This document shows, piece by piece, positions 17,628 to 25,638 of a stretch of 64,000 nucleotides of DNA; positions within the stretch are counted from its first letter, which is position 1, and each line of letters starts with the position of its first letter. The DNA comes from Sphingomonas sp. CCH21-G11 (GTDB lineage: Bacteria; Pseudomonadota; Alphaproteobacteria; Sphingomonadales; Sphingomonadaceae). A model generated the notes under the pieces. That model searched no databases, was not told the DNA's origin, and saw only the letters and a list, made by a program, of their open reading frames with translations. The position numbers and the translations under genes are program-made. The stretch is taken from assembly GCF_001555965.1 (NCBI RefSeq), contig NZ_LSHX01000054.1:1-64000 (forward strand), given 5' to 3'.

Positions 17628-18863
17628 ATGGCGCTGGTTGAAAATGCTCCCCGGAATGTGGCCGTGCGCGGCGCGGTGCACCGGCATGACCATCTCTCGA
17701 AGCAGGGGCTGCTCGAACGGACCTTCACCTTCGCCTTCCGGGGGCTGGTCTATGCCCAGATCTGGGAGGATCCGGTCGTCGACCTGGAGGCGTTGGCGAT
17801 CACGCCCGATTGCCATGTCGTGACGATCGCGTCGGGCGGCTGCAACGTGCTCAGCTACCTGACCGCCGATCCCGCCGCGATCACCGCGGTCGACCTCAAC
17901 ACCGCACATATCGCGCTCAACAAGCTCAAGCTGGCGGCGGCGCGGCACCTGCCCGACCATGCCGCCTTCCACCGCTTTTTCGGCCAAGCCAACCGGCGCG
18001 AGAATGTCGAAGCCTATATGGCGTATGTTCGTCCGCATCTCGACGATGTGTCGCGGCGCTATTGGGAAGGGCGCGGGCTGATCGGGCGCAAGCGGATCAC
18101 CGGCTTTTCCAAGGGATTCTACAAGCGCGGACTGCTCGGCGGTTTCATCGGCGCCGCGCATCTGGTCGCCAAGCTCTATGGCATCGATCCGCGCGTGATG
18201 CTGGAAGCGCGCACGATCGAGGAGCAGCGCGAGATCTTCGAGACCAAGCTCGCCCCGGTGTTCGACAAGAAGTTCGTCCGCTGGCTGGTCGATCAACCCG
18301 CGTCGCTTTTCGGGCTGGGCATTCCGCCCGCGCAGTATGAGGCGCTGGCGTCCGATGATCCGCAGGGCATTTCGGCGGTGCTCAAGCAGCGGCTGGAAAA
18401 GCTCGCCTGCGATTTCGACCTCTCGCAGAATTATTTCGCGTGGCAGGCGTTCGGGCGCGGCTATGGCGAAGGGCCGGCGGCGCCGCTACCCCCCTATCTC
18501 GAACCCGCCAATTACCAGGCGGTGGTCGAGCGGGTCGACCGGGTCGAGGTGCGCCACGCCAACATGTGCGATTATCTTGACGCGATGCCCGATGCGTCGC
18601 TCGATCGCTATATCCTGCTCGATGCCCAGGACTGGATGACCGACGCGGTGCTGACCCGGCTGTGGACCGGCATCACGCGGACCGCGAAGCCCGGCGCGCG
18701 GGTGCTGTTCCGCACCGCGGCCCAGCCCAGCCTGCTGCCCGGCCGCGTGCCCGACGCGATCCTCGACCGCTGGGATTATCGTGCGGACGAATCGCTCGAC
18801 TATACCCGCCGCGACCGCTCTGCGATCTATGGCGGCGTGCATCTCTATGTGCTGAAAGGATGA
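17628..18863 (+). CDS. btaA: BtaA-like diacylglycerol 3-amino-3-carboxypropyl transferase
   Basis: DUF3419/BtaA family protein of 411 residues. BtaA transfers the 3-amino-3-carboxypropyl group of S-adenosylmethionine to diacylglycerol, the first step of betaine lipid (DGTS) synthesis. Visible signs are an N-terminal 'YAQIWEDPVVDLEAL', the SAM-binding 'VTIASGGCNVLSYL' and 'AVDLNTAHIALNKLK', and a later 'DRYILLDAQDWM'. The ATG at 17628 has a GAGGGG site; a GTG at 17604 is less likely. The downstream methyltransferase overlaps its stop (ATGA), exactly the btaA-btaB arrangement known from Rhodobacter. Confidence 0.88.
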   Translation: MALVENAPRNVAVRGAVHRHDHLSKQGLLERTFTFAFRGLVYAQIWEDPVVDLEALAITPDCHVVTIASGGCNVLSYLTADPAAITAVDLNTAHIALNKLKLAAARHLPDHAAFHRFFGQANRRENVEAYMAYVRPHLDDVSRRYWEGRGLIGRKRITGFSKGFYKRGLLGGFIGAAHLVAKLYGIDPRVMLEARTIEEQREIFETKLAPVFDKKFVRWLVDQPASLFGLGIPPAQYEALASDDPQGISAVLKQRLEKLACDFDLSQNYFAWQAFGRGYGEGPAAPLPPYLEPANYQAVVERVDRVEVRHANMCDYLDAMPDASLDRYILLDAQDWMTDAVLTRLWTGITRTAKPGARVLFRTAAQPSLLPGRVPDAILDRWDYRADESLDYTRRDRSAIYGGVHLYVLKG

Positions 18864-19522
18864 GCGACGGCGCGCGCGATCATGCGCGGCGGATGGACGC
18901 GGTCTATGCGACCCAGCGCCACATCTACGACCTGACGCGCAAATATTATCTGCTCGGTCGCGACGCCTTGCTGCGCGACCTTGCCCCGCCCGCGGGCGGC
19001 GCGGTGCTCGAGGTCGGCTGCGGGACCGCGCGCAACCTGATCGCGGCGGCGCGGCGCTACCGCCACGCGCAATTCTTTGGCTTCGACATTTCCGAAGCGA
19101 TGCTGGCGACCGCGCGGGCGAATGTCGCGCGCGCGGGGTTGAGCGCACGCATCACGTTGGCCCAGGGCGACGCGACCGGCTTCGATGCCGCCGCCATGTT
19201 CGGCCGTGACCAGTTCGACCGGGTGTTCATGAGCTACACCATCTCGATGATTCCCGGCTGGGAGGATGCGATCGCCGCCGCCGCCGCGGTCGTGGCGCCC
19301 GGCGGCACGCTGCAGATCGTCGATTTCGGCCAGCAGGAGCAGCTGCCCCGCCCGTGGCGCAGGCTGCTGTTCGCCTGGCTCGCCAAATTCCACGTCAGCC
19401 CGCGCGCCGACCTGGATCGCGTCATCGCCCGCGTCGCGCGCGCGGCGGGGTTGGAAGCGCGTTTCCAGCCGCTCTATCGTGGCTATGCCTGGCGCGCGAC
19501 GTTGGCCGCCGGCCGGGACTGA
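18860..19522 (+). CDS. btaB: BtaB-like methyltransferase of betaine lipid synthesis
   Basis: Class I SAM-dependent methyltransferase of 220 residues with motif I VLEVGCGTARNL and post-I 'FFGFDISEAML'. BtaB N-methylates diacylglyceryl-homoserine three times to give DGTS. The assignment rests mainly on the ATGA overlap with btaA; an unlinked copy would be called only a methyltransferase. Together the pair would let the cell replace phospholipids under phosphate limitation. Confidence 0.85.
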   Translation: MSDGARDHARRMDAVYATQRHIYDLTRKYYLLGRDALLRDLAPPAGGAVLEVGCGTARNLIAAARRYRHAQFFGFDISEAMLATARANVARAGLSARITLAQGDATGFDAAAMFGRDQFDRVFMSYTISMIPGWEDAIAAAAAVVAPGGTLQIVDFGQQEQLPRPWRRLLFAWLAKFHVSPRADLDRVIARVARAAGLEARFQPLYRGYAWRATLAAGRD

Positions 19523-19539
19523 CGTCGCCGGGTCAACGG

Positions 19540-20697
19540 TCATGCCCCGGCTATTTCGGCCAGATAGGCGTCGGCATAGTCGATCGCGATTTCGCACCAC
19601 AACAGCTTGTGGTCGGACATCTGATGCCGACGGTAGTAGCGCCGGAAATAGTCGACCTGACGATCGCGTGGGCGCAAATTGCCGTCGCCGTCGACCGCAA
19701 TACGCTCCGGCTTCAGGTGATCGATGTAGAAGGCCGCATCCTCGTCGCGATACACGTGCCCGAGCATGTCGAACACGCCCGAATTGCGCACTGCAAAGCC
19801 GGGATGCGCGGCCTTGACCGCGATCTGGTCGTAATGATGGTCATTGCCCAGATTGGTGGTGTGCAGCGCGGTCGGCACGGTGAATCCCGCAGCCTCCAGC
19901 GCCTGCATCGTCTCGTGCGCGGGCGAGACGATGTTGAAATCGCCGAGCAGGATATAGTTTGCGTCGCGCCCGGCATCTTCGGGACGGACCCAGCCGTCCT
20001 CCCGCGCGCGGCGGACGGCGGCGCGCGCCTCGTCCGCCTGCCGGTCGGCAAGGAAGCGGGCGATCTGTGCGATCTCCGCACGGCGCTGCGCCATTTCCGG
20101 CGAGCCTTCGCGTGCGTCGCCGTAGAAGATGTGGACGGTGCAGAGCTTGAACTTGAGCCAGCCGGCGCGGAACGCGACGGTGAACGGCGTGCGCGCGAAC
20201 TGGACATGGCGGGTGACGCCGTCGGCGCCGGGCGCGGCGATCTCCTGACCCTCGGGCAAGACGATCTCGCCGGTTTCGCGAGCAAAATGCACCTTGCCCC
20301 GGCGATAGAGAAAGGCCAGCCGCTCGTGATTGCCCGGCCCCCCTTCACGCGAGGTGCCGCCCGCCGTGTCGGTGACCAGATAGTCCCAGTCGGTGCCGAG
20401 ATGATCGTTGACCAGCGTGTCGAGCGCGGTCAGGTCGCGATTGACCTCCTGCACCGCGACCAGATCGAAATGGTCGATGATCTCGGCGATGTAGAGCATC
20501 GATTCGGGCGTGCGACGATACCCGCCGCCATTGCCGAAATGCATCAGGTTCCAGGTGGCGAGCCGCAGGCTGCGCTCGCTCGTCCCCTGCGTTATCTCGC
20601 GCTGCAGCGCCGCCTTGAGCGCGGCCAGCCGTTCGGCAACGAAGCGGCGGTGGAGCGGATCGGTAAAGCGCCAGCGCAGCGAATGGATCATCGTCAT
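19540..20697 (-). CDS. Endonuclease/exonuclease/phosphatase family hydrolase
   Basis: EEP-superfamily Mg-dependent phosphodiesterase of 385 residues. Catalytic motifs: 'LATWNLMHFG', 'VAVQEVNRD' (metal-binding Glu), 'CTVHIFYGD', 'ILLGDFNI' (Asp and Asn) and C-terminal 'SDHKLLWCEI' (Asp-His). No signal peptide is seen. It could act on nucleic acid or on a phosphoester; the sequence does not decide. It lies 60 bases downstream of hemA on the same strand. Confidence 0.85.
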   Translation of the reverse strand: MTMIHSLRWRFTDPLHRRFVAERLAALKAALQREITQGTSERSLRLATWNLMHFGNGGGYRRTPESMLYIAEIIDHFDLVAVQEVNRDLTALDTLVNDHLGTDWDYLVTDTAGGTSREGGPGNHERLAFLYRRGKVHFARETGEIVLPEGQEIAAPGADGVTRHVQFARTPFTVAFRAGWLKFKLCTVHIFYGDAREGSPEMAQRRAEIAQIARFLADRQADEARAAVRRAREDGWVRPEDAGRDANYILLGDFNIVSPAHETMQALEAAGFTVPTALHTTNLGNDHHYDQIAVKAAHPGFAVRNSGVFDMLGHVYRDEDAAFYIDHLKPERIAVDGDGNLRPRDRQVDYFRRYYRRHQMSDHKLLWCEIAIDYADAYLAEIAGA

Positions 20698-20757
20698 CGG
20701 CCATCCCCCCGAGCGCGATCATGCGCGCGGGAGGTGACGCGGCGATGACCGCGGGCG

Positions 20758-21972
20758 TCAGGCGGCCTTGCGCAGCTCGAGCCGTTCCCAGATTTCGACC
20801 AGCGCGTCGGTCAGCTCGCGCATCATCTCCGGCGTGTGGCTCGGCCCGGGGGTGAAACGCAGCCGTTCGGTGCCGCGCGGCACGGTCGGGTAATTGATCG
20901 GCTGGACGTAGACGCCGTATTCGGCGAGCAGGATGTCGCTGATCCGCTTGGCGCGGACCGGGTCGCCGACCATCAGCGGCACGATGTGCGTCGTCGTCGC
21001 CATGACCGGCAGGCCCGCTGCGGCCAGCATCGCCTTCAGCGTCGCCGCCGCCGCCTGTTGCCCGTCGCGCTCCACGCTCGACGCCTTCAGGTGGCGCACG
21101 CTCGCCAGCGCGCCGGCGACGAGCACCGGCGACAGCGAGGTCGTGAAGATGAAACCCGGCGCATAGCTGCGGATGACGTCGATGATGGTCTGGTCCGCCG
21201 TGATATAGCCGCCCATCACCCCGAATGCCTTGCCCAGCGTGCCCTCGATGATCGTCAGCCGGCCGGCGACGTCGTCGCGCTCCGAAATGCCGCCGCCGCG
21301 CGCGCCGTACATGCCGACGGCATGAACCTCGTCGAGATAGGTGAGCGCGTTATACTTGTCGGCAAGGTCGCAGATCGCCGCGATCGGCGCGACGTCGCCG
21401 TCCATCGAGTAGACGCTTTCGAACGCGATCAGCTTGGGCGCGGCGGGATCGGCCTCGGCCAGCAGCTCCTCGAGATGCGCGAGGTCGTTGTGGCGGAATA
21501 CCCGCTTCTCGCAGCCCGAATTGCGGATGCCGGCGATCATGCTGGCATGGTTGAGGGCGTCCGAAAACACGATGCAGCCGGGCAGGATCTTTGCCAGCGT
21601 CGACAGCGTCGCTTCGTTCGAGACATAGCCCGACGTGAACAGCAGCGCCGCCTGCTTGCCGTGCAGGTCGGCCAGTTCGCGCTCAAGGTCGACATGATAA
21701 TGCGTGTTGCCGCCGATATTGCGGGTCCCGCCCGATCCCGCGCCGACATTGTGCAGCGCCTCCTCCATCGCCGCGATGACGTCGGCGTGCTGGCCCATCG
21801 CCAGATAGTCGTTGGAGCACCACACCGTGATCGGCTTGGGGCCGTTATGGCCGGCGAAGCAGCGCGCGTTGGGAAAGGCACCCTTGTTGCGCAAAATGTC
21901 GATAAAGACGCGGTAGCGCCCCTCGGCGTGCAGCCGGTCGATCGCCTGGGTGAAGGCGCGCTGATAATCCAT
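20758..21972 (-). CDS. hemA: 5-aminolevulinate synthase
   Basis: PLP enzyme of 404 residues condensing glycine and succinyl-CoA, the first step of haem synthesis by the C4 pathway used in Alphaproteobacteria. It shows the characteristic N-terminus MDYQRAF, 'GRYRVFIDI', 'WCSNDYL', '[12 protein letters not shown]', and the PLP lysine in 'EGTLGKAFG'. Start 21972 aligns with other alphaproteobacterial HemA; the upstream in-frame region to 22122 has no family character. The promoter region (about 260 bases) is shared with the divergent small gene at 22237. Confidence 0.96.
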   Translation of the reverse strand: MDYQRAFTQAIDRLHAEGRYRVFIDILRNKGAFPNARCFAGHNGPKPITVWCSNDYLAMGQHADVIAAMEEALHNVGAGSGGTRNIGGNTHYHVDLERELADLHGKQAALLFTSGYVSNEATLSTLAKILPGCIVFSDALNHASMIAGIRNSGCEKRVFRHNDLAHLEELLAEADPAAPKLIAFESVYSMDGDVAPIAAICDLADKYNALTYLDEVHAVGMYGARGGGISERDDVAGRLTIIEGTLGKAFGVMGGYITADQTIIDVIRSYAPGFIFTTSLSPVLVAGALASVRHLKASSVERDGQQAAAATLKAMLAAAGLPVMATTTHIVPLMVGDPVRAKRISDILLAEYGVYVQPINYPTVPRGTERLRFTPGPSHTPEMMRELTDALVEIWERLELRKAA

Positions 21973-22236
21973 GACCGGTCCCACGTCCGCAATTCGTGTC
22001 ATGCGCGCGTATCTAGACGCGACGCCCGCGTTTTTCCAGCCGCCAAAGGACCCGGTTGACAGGCGGACGAGATAGCGCATCTGACTGATATTGCGCAAAG
22101 TTTCGACATTGCTCTCGATCAAGGACGCGACCTGCGCGCTGTGCTACCCCCCCGATATCGCACTCCCTTCCCCGAGTCGCACGCATCGACGCGATCGATA
22201 TTCGCCGCGCGCCAATGAAATGCAGGAGGCTGAGAC

Positions 22237-22413
22237 ATGGCTTCGTCCAACACCGAATATTATGCGCGCCGTGCGGAACAGGCGCGCTTGCTCGCCGATC
22301 GCGCCGCGGATCAATGTGCCCGTTCGGCGCATCTGACCATGGCGAAACGCTATGGCGAACTTGCCGCGCGCGATGCGCAGTCGGCGGCTGGGGAGACCGC
22401 GCCGACCAATTGA
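22237..22413 (+). CDS. Small protein of 58 residues
   Basis: Short ORF with a perfect AGGAGG ribosome site 7 bases before the ATG. The product is highly charged and Ala/Arg-rich with 'TEYYARRAEQARLLADRAAD' and 'HLTMAKRYGELA', a predicted helix. Proteins of this look (YYARRAE ... HLTMA..Y) are common in sphingomonads, but no function is known to me. No signal peptide or membrane segment. Confidence 0.8.
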   Translation: MASSNTEYYARRAEQARLLADRAADQCARSAHLTMAKRYGELAARDAQSAAGETAPTN

Positions 22414-22436
22414 GCGCAGCACGCGCCGCCCGGCGA

Positions 22437-23255
22437 TCAGAGCGTTTCGATCCGGGTCAGGCCATAGCCGGCCAAAGCGGGCTCAAGCCGCGCGGTCGCC
22501 GCGTCGCGTCGAGTGAATACGGCGACATTGGCGCGCGGCGACGCTGGCCACGCCTGGTCCACCGTCAGTGCCTGGACGCGTCGCGCGATCCCGGCTGATC
22601 CATCGACAAAATGCAGCGGGCGGGGGGCGGCGCGCTTCAGCTGCGCCTCGACCAGCGGAAAATGGGTGCAGGCGTTGACGACGACGTCGATCCGGTCGCC
22701 GCCGGGCTGGTCGAGCAGCCCGGCAAGCACGTCGGCATAGGCCGCGTAGGGGACGTCCTCGCCGCGCAGCACGGCCTCGGCCATCTCGACCAGCGCCGCC
22801 GAGCCGTGGCGCAGAACGCGGCAATCCGCGGCAAAGGCACGCGCGAGTTCGTCGACATAGGGCTGGCGCACTGTCGCCTCGGTACCGAGCACCCCGATCA
22901 CGCGGGTGCGGCTGAGCGCGGCGGCGGGCTTGATCGCCGGCACGGTGCCGACCACGGGCAGGTCGAGCGCGGAACGGACGGCGGCGAGCGCGATCGTCGA
23001 CGCGGTATTGCACGCGACCACGATCAGGCGCGGATCATAGCGTTCGGCCAGCCGGCCGAGCAGCGCGGGCACGCGCGCGGCAATGTCGGCCTCGCTTCGC
23101 GTGCCATAGGGAAATCCCGCCGAGTCGGCGGCATAGACGATTGGCGCCTGCGGCAGCAGCGATCGGGTGGCGGCGAGCACCGACAGACCGCCGATCCCCG
23201 AATCGAAGAACAGCAGCGGCCGGTCCGCCGGCGACAGCGTTTCGCGCGCGATCAT
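22437..23255 (-). CDS. murI: Glutamate racemase
   Basis: Makes D-glutamate for peptidoglycan. 272 residues from the chosen start; both catalytic cysteines are present, in 'VACNTAS' and 'NACTHFP', and the N-terminal 'FFDSGIGGLSVL' is diagnostic. The start at 23255 (MIARETL) fits family length; an in-frame start at 23291 is possible and neither has a strong ribosome site. Divergent from plsY. Confidence 0.93.
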   Translation of the reverse strand: MIARETLSPADRPLLFFDSGIGGLSVLAATRSLLPQAPIVYAADSAGFPYGTRSEADIAARVPALLGRLAERYDPRLIVVACNTASTIALAAVRSALDLPVVGTVPAIKPAAALSRTRVIGVLGTEATVRQPYVDELARAFAADCRVLRHGSAALVEMAEAVLRGEDVPYAAYADVLAGLLDQPGGDRIDVVVNACTHFPLVEAQLKRAAPRPLHFVDGSAGIARRVQALTVDQAWPASPRANVAVFTRRDAATARLEPALAGYGLTRIETL

Positions 23256-23336
23256 CGGCGCGCCATGCGGCGGTTGCGCGCGCCAAATCAAGGCCGTATT
23301 CGATCGGTCGGAACCGGATAAGGGGTCGAGGGCACG

Positions 23337-23945
23337 GTGCCGACCGAAATTCTATGGCAGGCACCGGCGCTCGCGCTGCTGATCGGCTATCTGCTGGGAT
23401 CCATCCCGTTCGGCGTGCTGCTCACCCGCGCGGCAGGTGCGGGCGACCTTCGCCAGATCGGATCGGGCAATATCGGCGCGACCAACGTCCTGCGCACCGG
23501 GCGCAAGGGGCTGGCCGCGGCCACGCTGGCGCTCGACGTCGCCAAGGGCTGGGCGGCGGTGGCGCTGGCCGATGCGATCGTGCCCGGCCACGCTCCGCTC
23601 GCCGCGGCGGCGGCATTCGTCGGACATTGCTACCCCGTGTGGCTGCGCTTCTTGGGTGGCAAGGGCGTCGCCACCCTGATGGGTGTGGTGCTGGCGCTGC
23701 ACGCGCCCGCCGCGTTCGTCTATGCGGGGGTGTGGCTGGGCCTGCTGGCGGCGCTGCGCATTTCGTCGGTCGCGGGGCTTGCCGCGGCGTTTTCCGCCCC
23801 GGTTTCGCTGGCGTTAATGGGGCGCAGCGACCTGGTTCCGCTGTCGCTCGCGCTCGCGCTGATCGTCGGATGGAAGCATCGCGGCAACATCGCGCGCCTA
23901 GTCGCGGGCACGGAGCCGCGGGTGGGCGCAGGTCCGCGTGCCTGA
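23337..23945 (+). CDS. plsY: Acyl-phosphate:glycerol-3-phosphate acyltransferase
   Basis: Inner-membrane acyltransferase of 202 residues giving lysophosphatidic acid, the first step of phospholipid synthesis. Five hydrophobic segments and the motifs 'GSIPFG', 'GSGNIGATNVLR' and 'GGKGVAT' identify PlsY. A GTG start is used. The dprA start overlaps its 3' end by 8 bases, so the two are co-expressed. Confidence 0.95.
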   Translation: MPTEILWQAPALALLIGYLLGSIPFGVLLTRAAGAGDLRQIGSGNIGATNVLRTGRKGLAAATLALDVAKGWAAVALADAIVPGHAPLAAAAAFVGHCYPVWLRFLGGKGVATLMGVVLALHAPAAFVYAGVWLGLLAALRISSVAGLAAAFSAPVSLALMGRSDLVPLSLALALIVGWKHRGNIARLVAGTEPRVGAGPRA

Positions 23946-25026
23946 TCCGACCGGTCGGGCCGACCGGCTGCGGCTGATCCGCGCGCACGGCATCGGGCCC
24001 GTCACCTACGCCCAGCTGATCGCGCGGTTCGGCGATGCCGCGCGCGCGATCGAGGCGTTGCCCATGCTGGCCGCGCGCGGCGGCGGACGCCCGCCGACCC
24101 TCGCCGATCCGGCAATGATCGCGCGGGAGATCGCGACCGTCGACCGGCTCGGCGCGCGCCACGTCTTCATCGACGATCCCGACTATCCCGCGCTGCTCGC
24201 CGAGCTGGAGAGCGCGCCGCCGGTGCTGACCGTGCGCGGCGACACCGCGCTGCTGGCGCGGCCCGCCATCGCGCTGGTCGGTGCGCGCAACGCGTCGGCG
24301 GCGGGTTGCCGGTTCGCGCGCGAACTGGCGATCGGGTTGGGGCGACAGGGGGTGAGCGTCGTGTCGGGGCTGGCGCGCGGGGTCGATACCGCCGCGCATC
24401 AGGGATCGATCGACACCGGCACCGTGGCGGTCATCGCGTGCGGCATTGACCGCGTTTTCCCGCCGGAAAATGCCGCCCTGCAGGAGGATGTCGCCGGGCG
24501 CGGGCTGCTGCTGGCCGAACAGCCCCCGGGCACCGAGCCGCTGGCGCGCCATTTCCCCACCCGTAACCGCATCATCGCAGGCGCCACACAGGGCACCGTG
24601 GTGGTCGAGGCCGCCCCGCGATCGGGATCGCTGATCACCGCGCGGATCGCCGCGGACGCCGGCCGCGAGGTGATGGCGGTGCCCGGCTCGCCGCTCGATC
24701 CGCGCGCGCAGGGCTGCAATCTGCTGATCCGCGAGGGGGCGACCCTGGTCCAGTCGGTCGACGACATTCTGGAAGCGGTTCGGCCGATCGATCCCCGCGC
24801 GGTCCGCTCGCCGGAATCGACCTATCACCCCGCGCCGGTGACGGCCGATGTCGATGCCAGCGAACGCCGGCGCGTCACCGATCTGCTCGGTCCCGTGCCG
24901 GTCGCGGTCGACGAACTGATCCGTCAGGCCGCGATCGCCCCGGCCATCGTCCAGACGGTGCTGCTCGAGCTCGAGCTTGCCGGCCGGCTCGAACGCCATG
25001 CCGGGGCCCGGGTGAGCCTGGTCTGA
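23938..25026 (+). CDS. dprA: DNA-processing protein DprA
   Basis: DprA/Smf protein of 362 residues that loads RecA on incoming single-stranded DNA. It has an N-terminal helical region, the Rossmann core ('ALVGARNASAAG', 'VVSGLARGVDTAAH', 'ARHFPTRNRIIAG', 'GSLITARIAADAGREV') and a C-terminal winged-helix domain (about residue 300 onward). A GTG start overlaps plsY. Same order as in many alphaproteobacteria (plsY-dprA-topA), though here a hemerythrin-like gene intervenes. Confidence 0.94.
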   Translation: MPDPTGRADRLRLIRAHGIGPVTYAQLIARFGDAARAIEALPMLAARGGGRPPTLADPAMIAREIATVDRLGARHVFIDDPDYPALLAELESAPPVLTVRGDTALLARPAIALVGARNASAAGCRFARELAIGLGRQGVSVVSGLARGVDTAAHQGSIDTGTVAVIACGIDRVFPPENAALQEDVAGRGLLLAEQPPGTEPLARHFPTRNRIIAGATQGTVVVEAAPRSGSLITARIAADAGREVMAVPGSPLDPRAQGCNLLIREGATLVQSVDDILEAVRPIDPRAVRSPESTYHPAPVTADVDASERRRVTDLLGPVPVAVDELIRQAAIAPAIVQTVLLELELAGRLERHAGARVSLV

Positions 25027-25032
25027 TCCGCG

Positions 25033-25467
25033 TCAGGCGCGCAGACGAATCGCGGAGGCCTGCAGCGCGAGCGGATACAGCAGCTCGTTTTCGCTGCGCA
25101 TGCGCGCATGCAGCTGGTCGATCAGCTGCGCGGTCGCCTCCGCAAAGCCAGCGCGGTCGCGCATGATCGCTTCTTCGTGCCAGTGCGCGCCATAGCCCAG
25201 CCAGTCGACCGCCGCGCCTTCGAAGCGGCGGATCGCGTCGTGCGCCGCGCGGGCATCGGGGTCGTCGTTGCAGGCGAGCAGTCGCGGATAGATGTCGCGA
25301 TCGCCATTGGCGAGGTGGGGGATCACCGCTTCGAGCAGCCCGTCGACCGCGTCGCGCAGCTGGTGCGGTCGCTGGTGGGGATCCACCGCCGCGTCGGCAA
25401 GCGCCGTCGCCAGCGCAACGATGCGCCGGTGATCGCCGATCAGCCGTTCAAGCGAGTGGTGAGACAA
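25033..25467 (-). CDS. Hemerythrin-like HHE domain protein
   Basis: Cytosolic four-helix protein of 144 residues with the His/Glu pattern of the HHE family ('LIGDHRRIVAL', 'VIPHLANGDRDIYPRL', 'AAHDAIRRFEG', 'MRSENELLYPLAL'). Likely binds a di-iron centre or senses oxygen/NO, but no partner is visible. It is inserted between dprA and topA on the opposite strand and converges with dprA 6 bases from its stop. Confidence 0.75.
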   Translation of the reverse strand: MSHHSLERLIGDHRRIVALATALADAAVDPHQRPHQLRDAVDGLLEAVIPHLANGDRDIYPRLLACNDDPDARAAHDAIRRFEGAAVDWLGYGAHWHEEAIMRDRAGFAEATAQLIDQLHARMRSENELLYPLALQASAIRLRA

Positions 25468-25638
25468 GGACAGGTGTCACCTCGAAACGTAGCTGTCACG
25501 ATCTAGCCGCAAGACCCTTAACAAACCGTCCGCACCGCGCCATGAGCGGCGCCGCGTCATCGGGCGGGCAACGCCGCTTGACGCCACCGCGTGCCGCTCT
25601 CCATCCTCGCGCGTACACGTAAGGAACCGTCGCACCCC

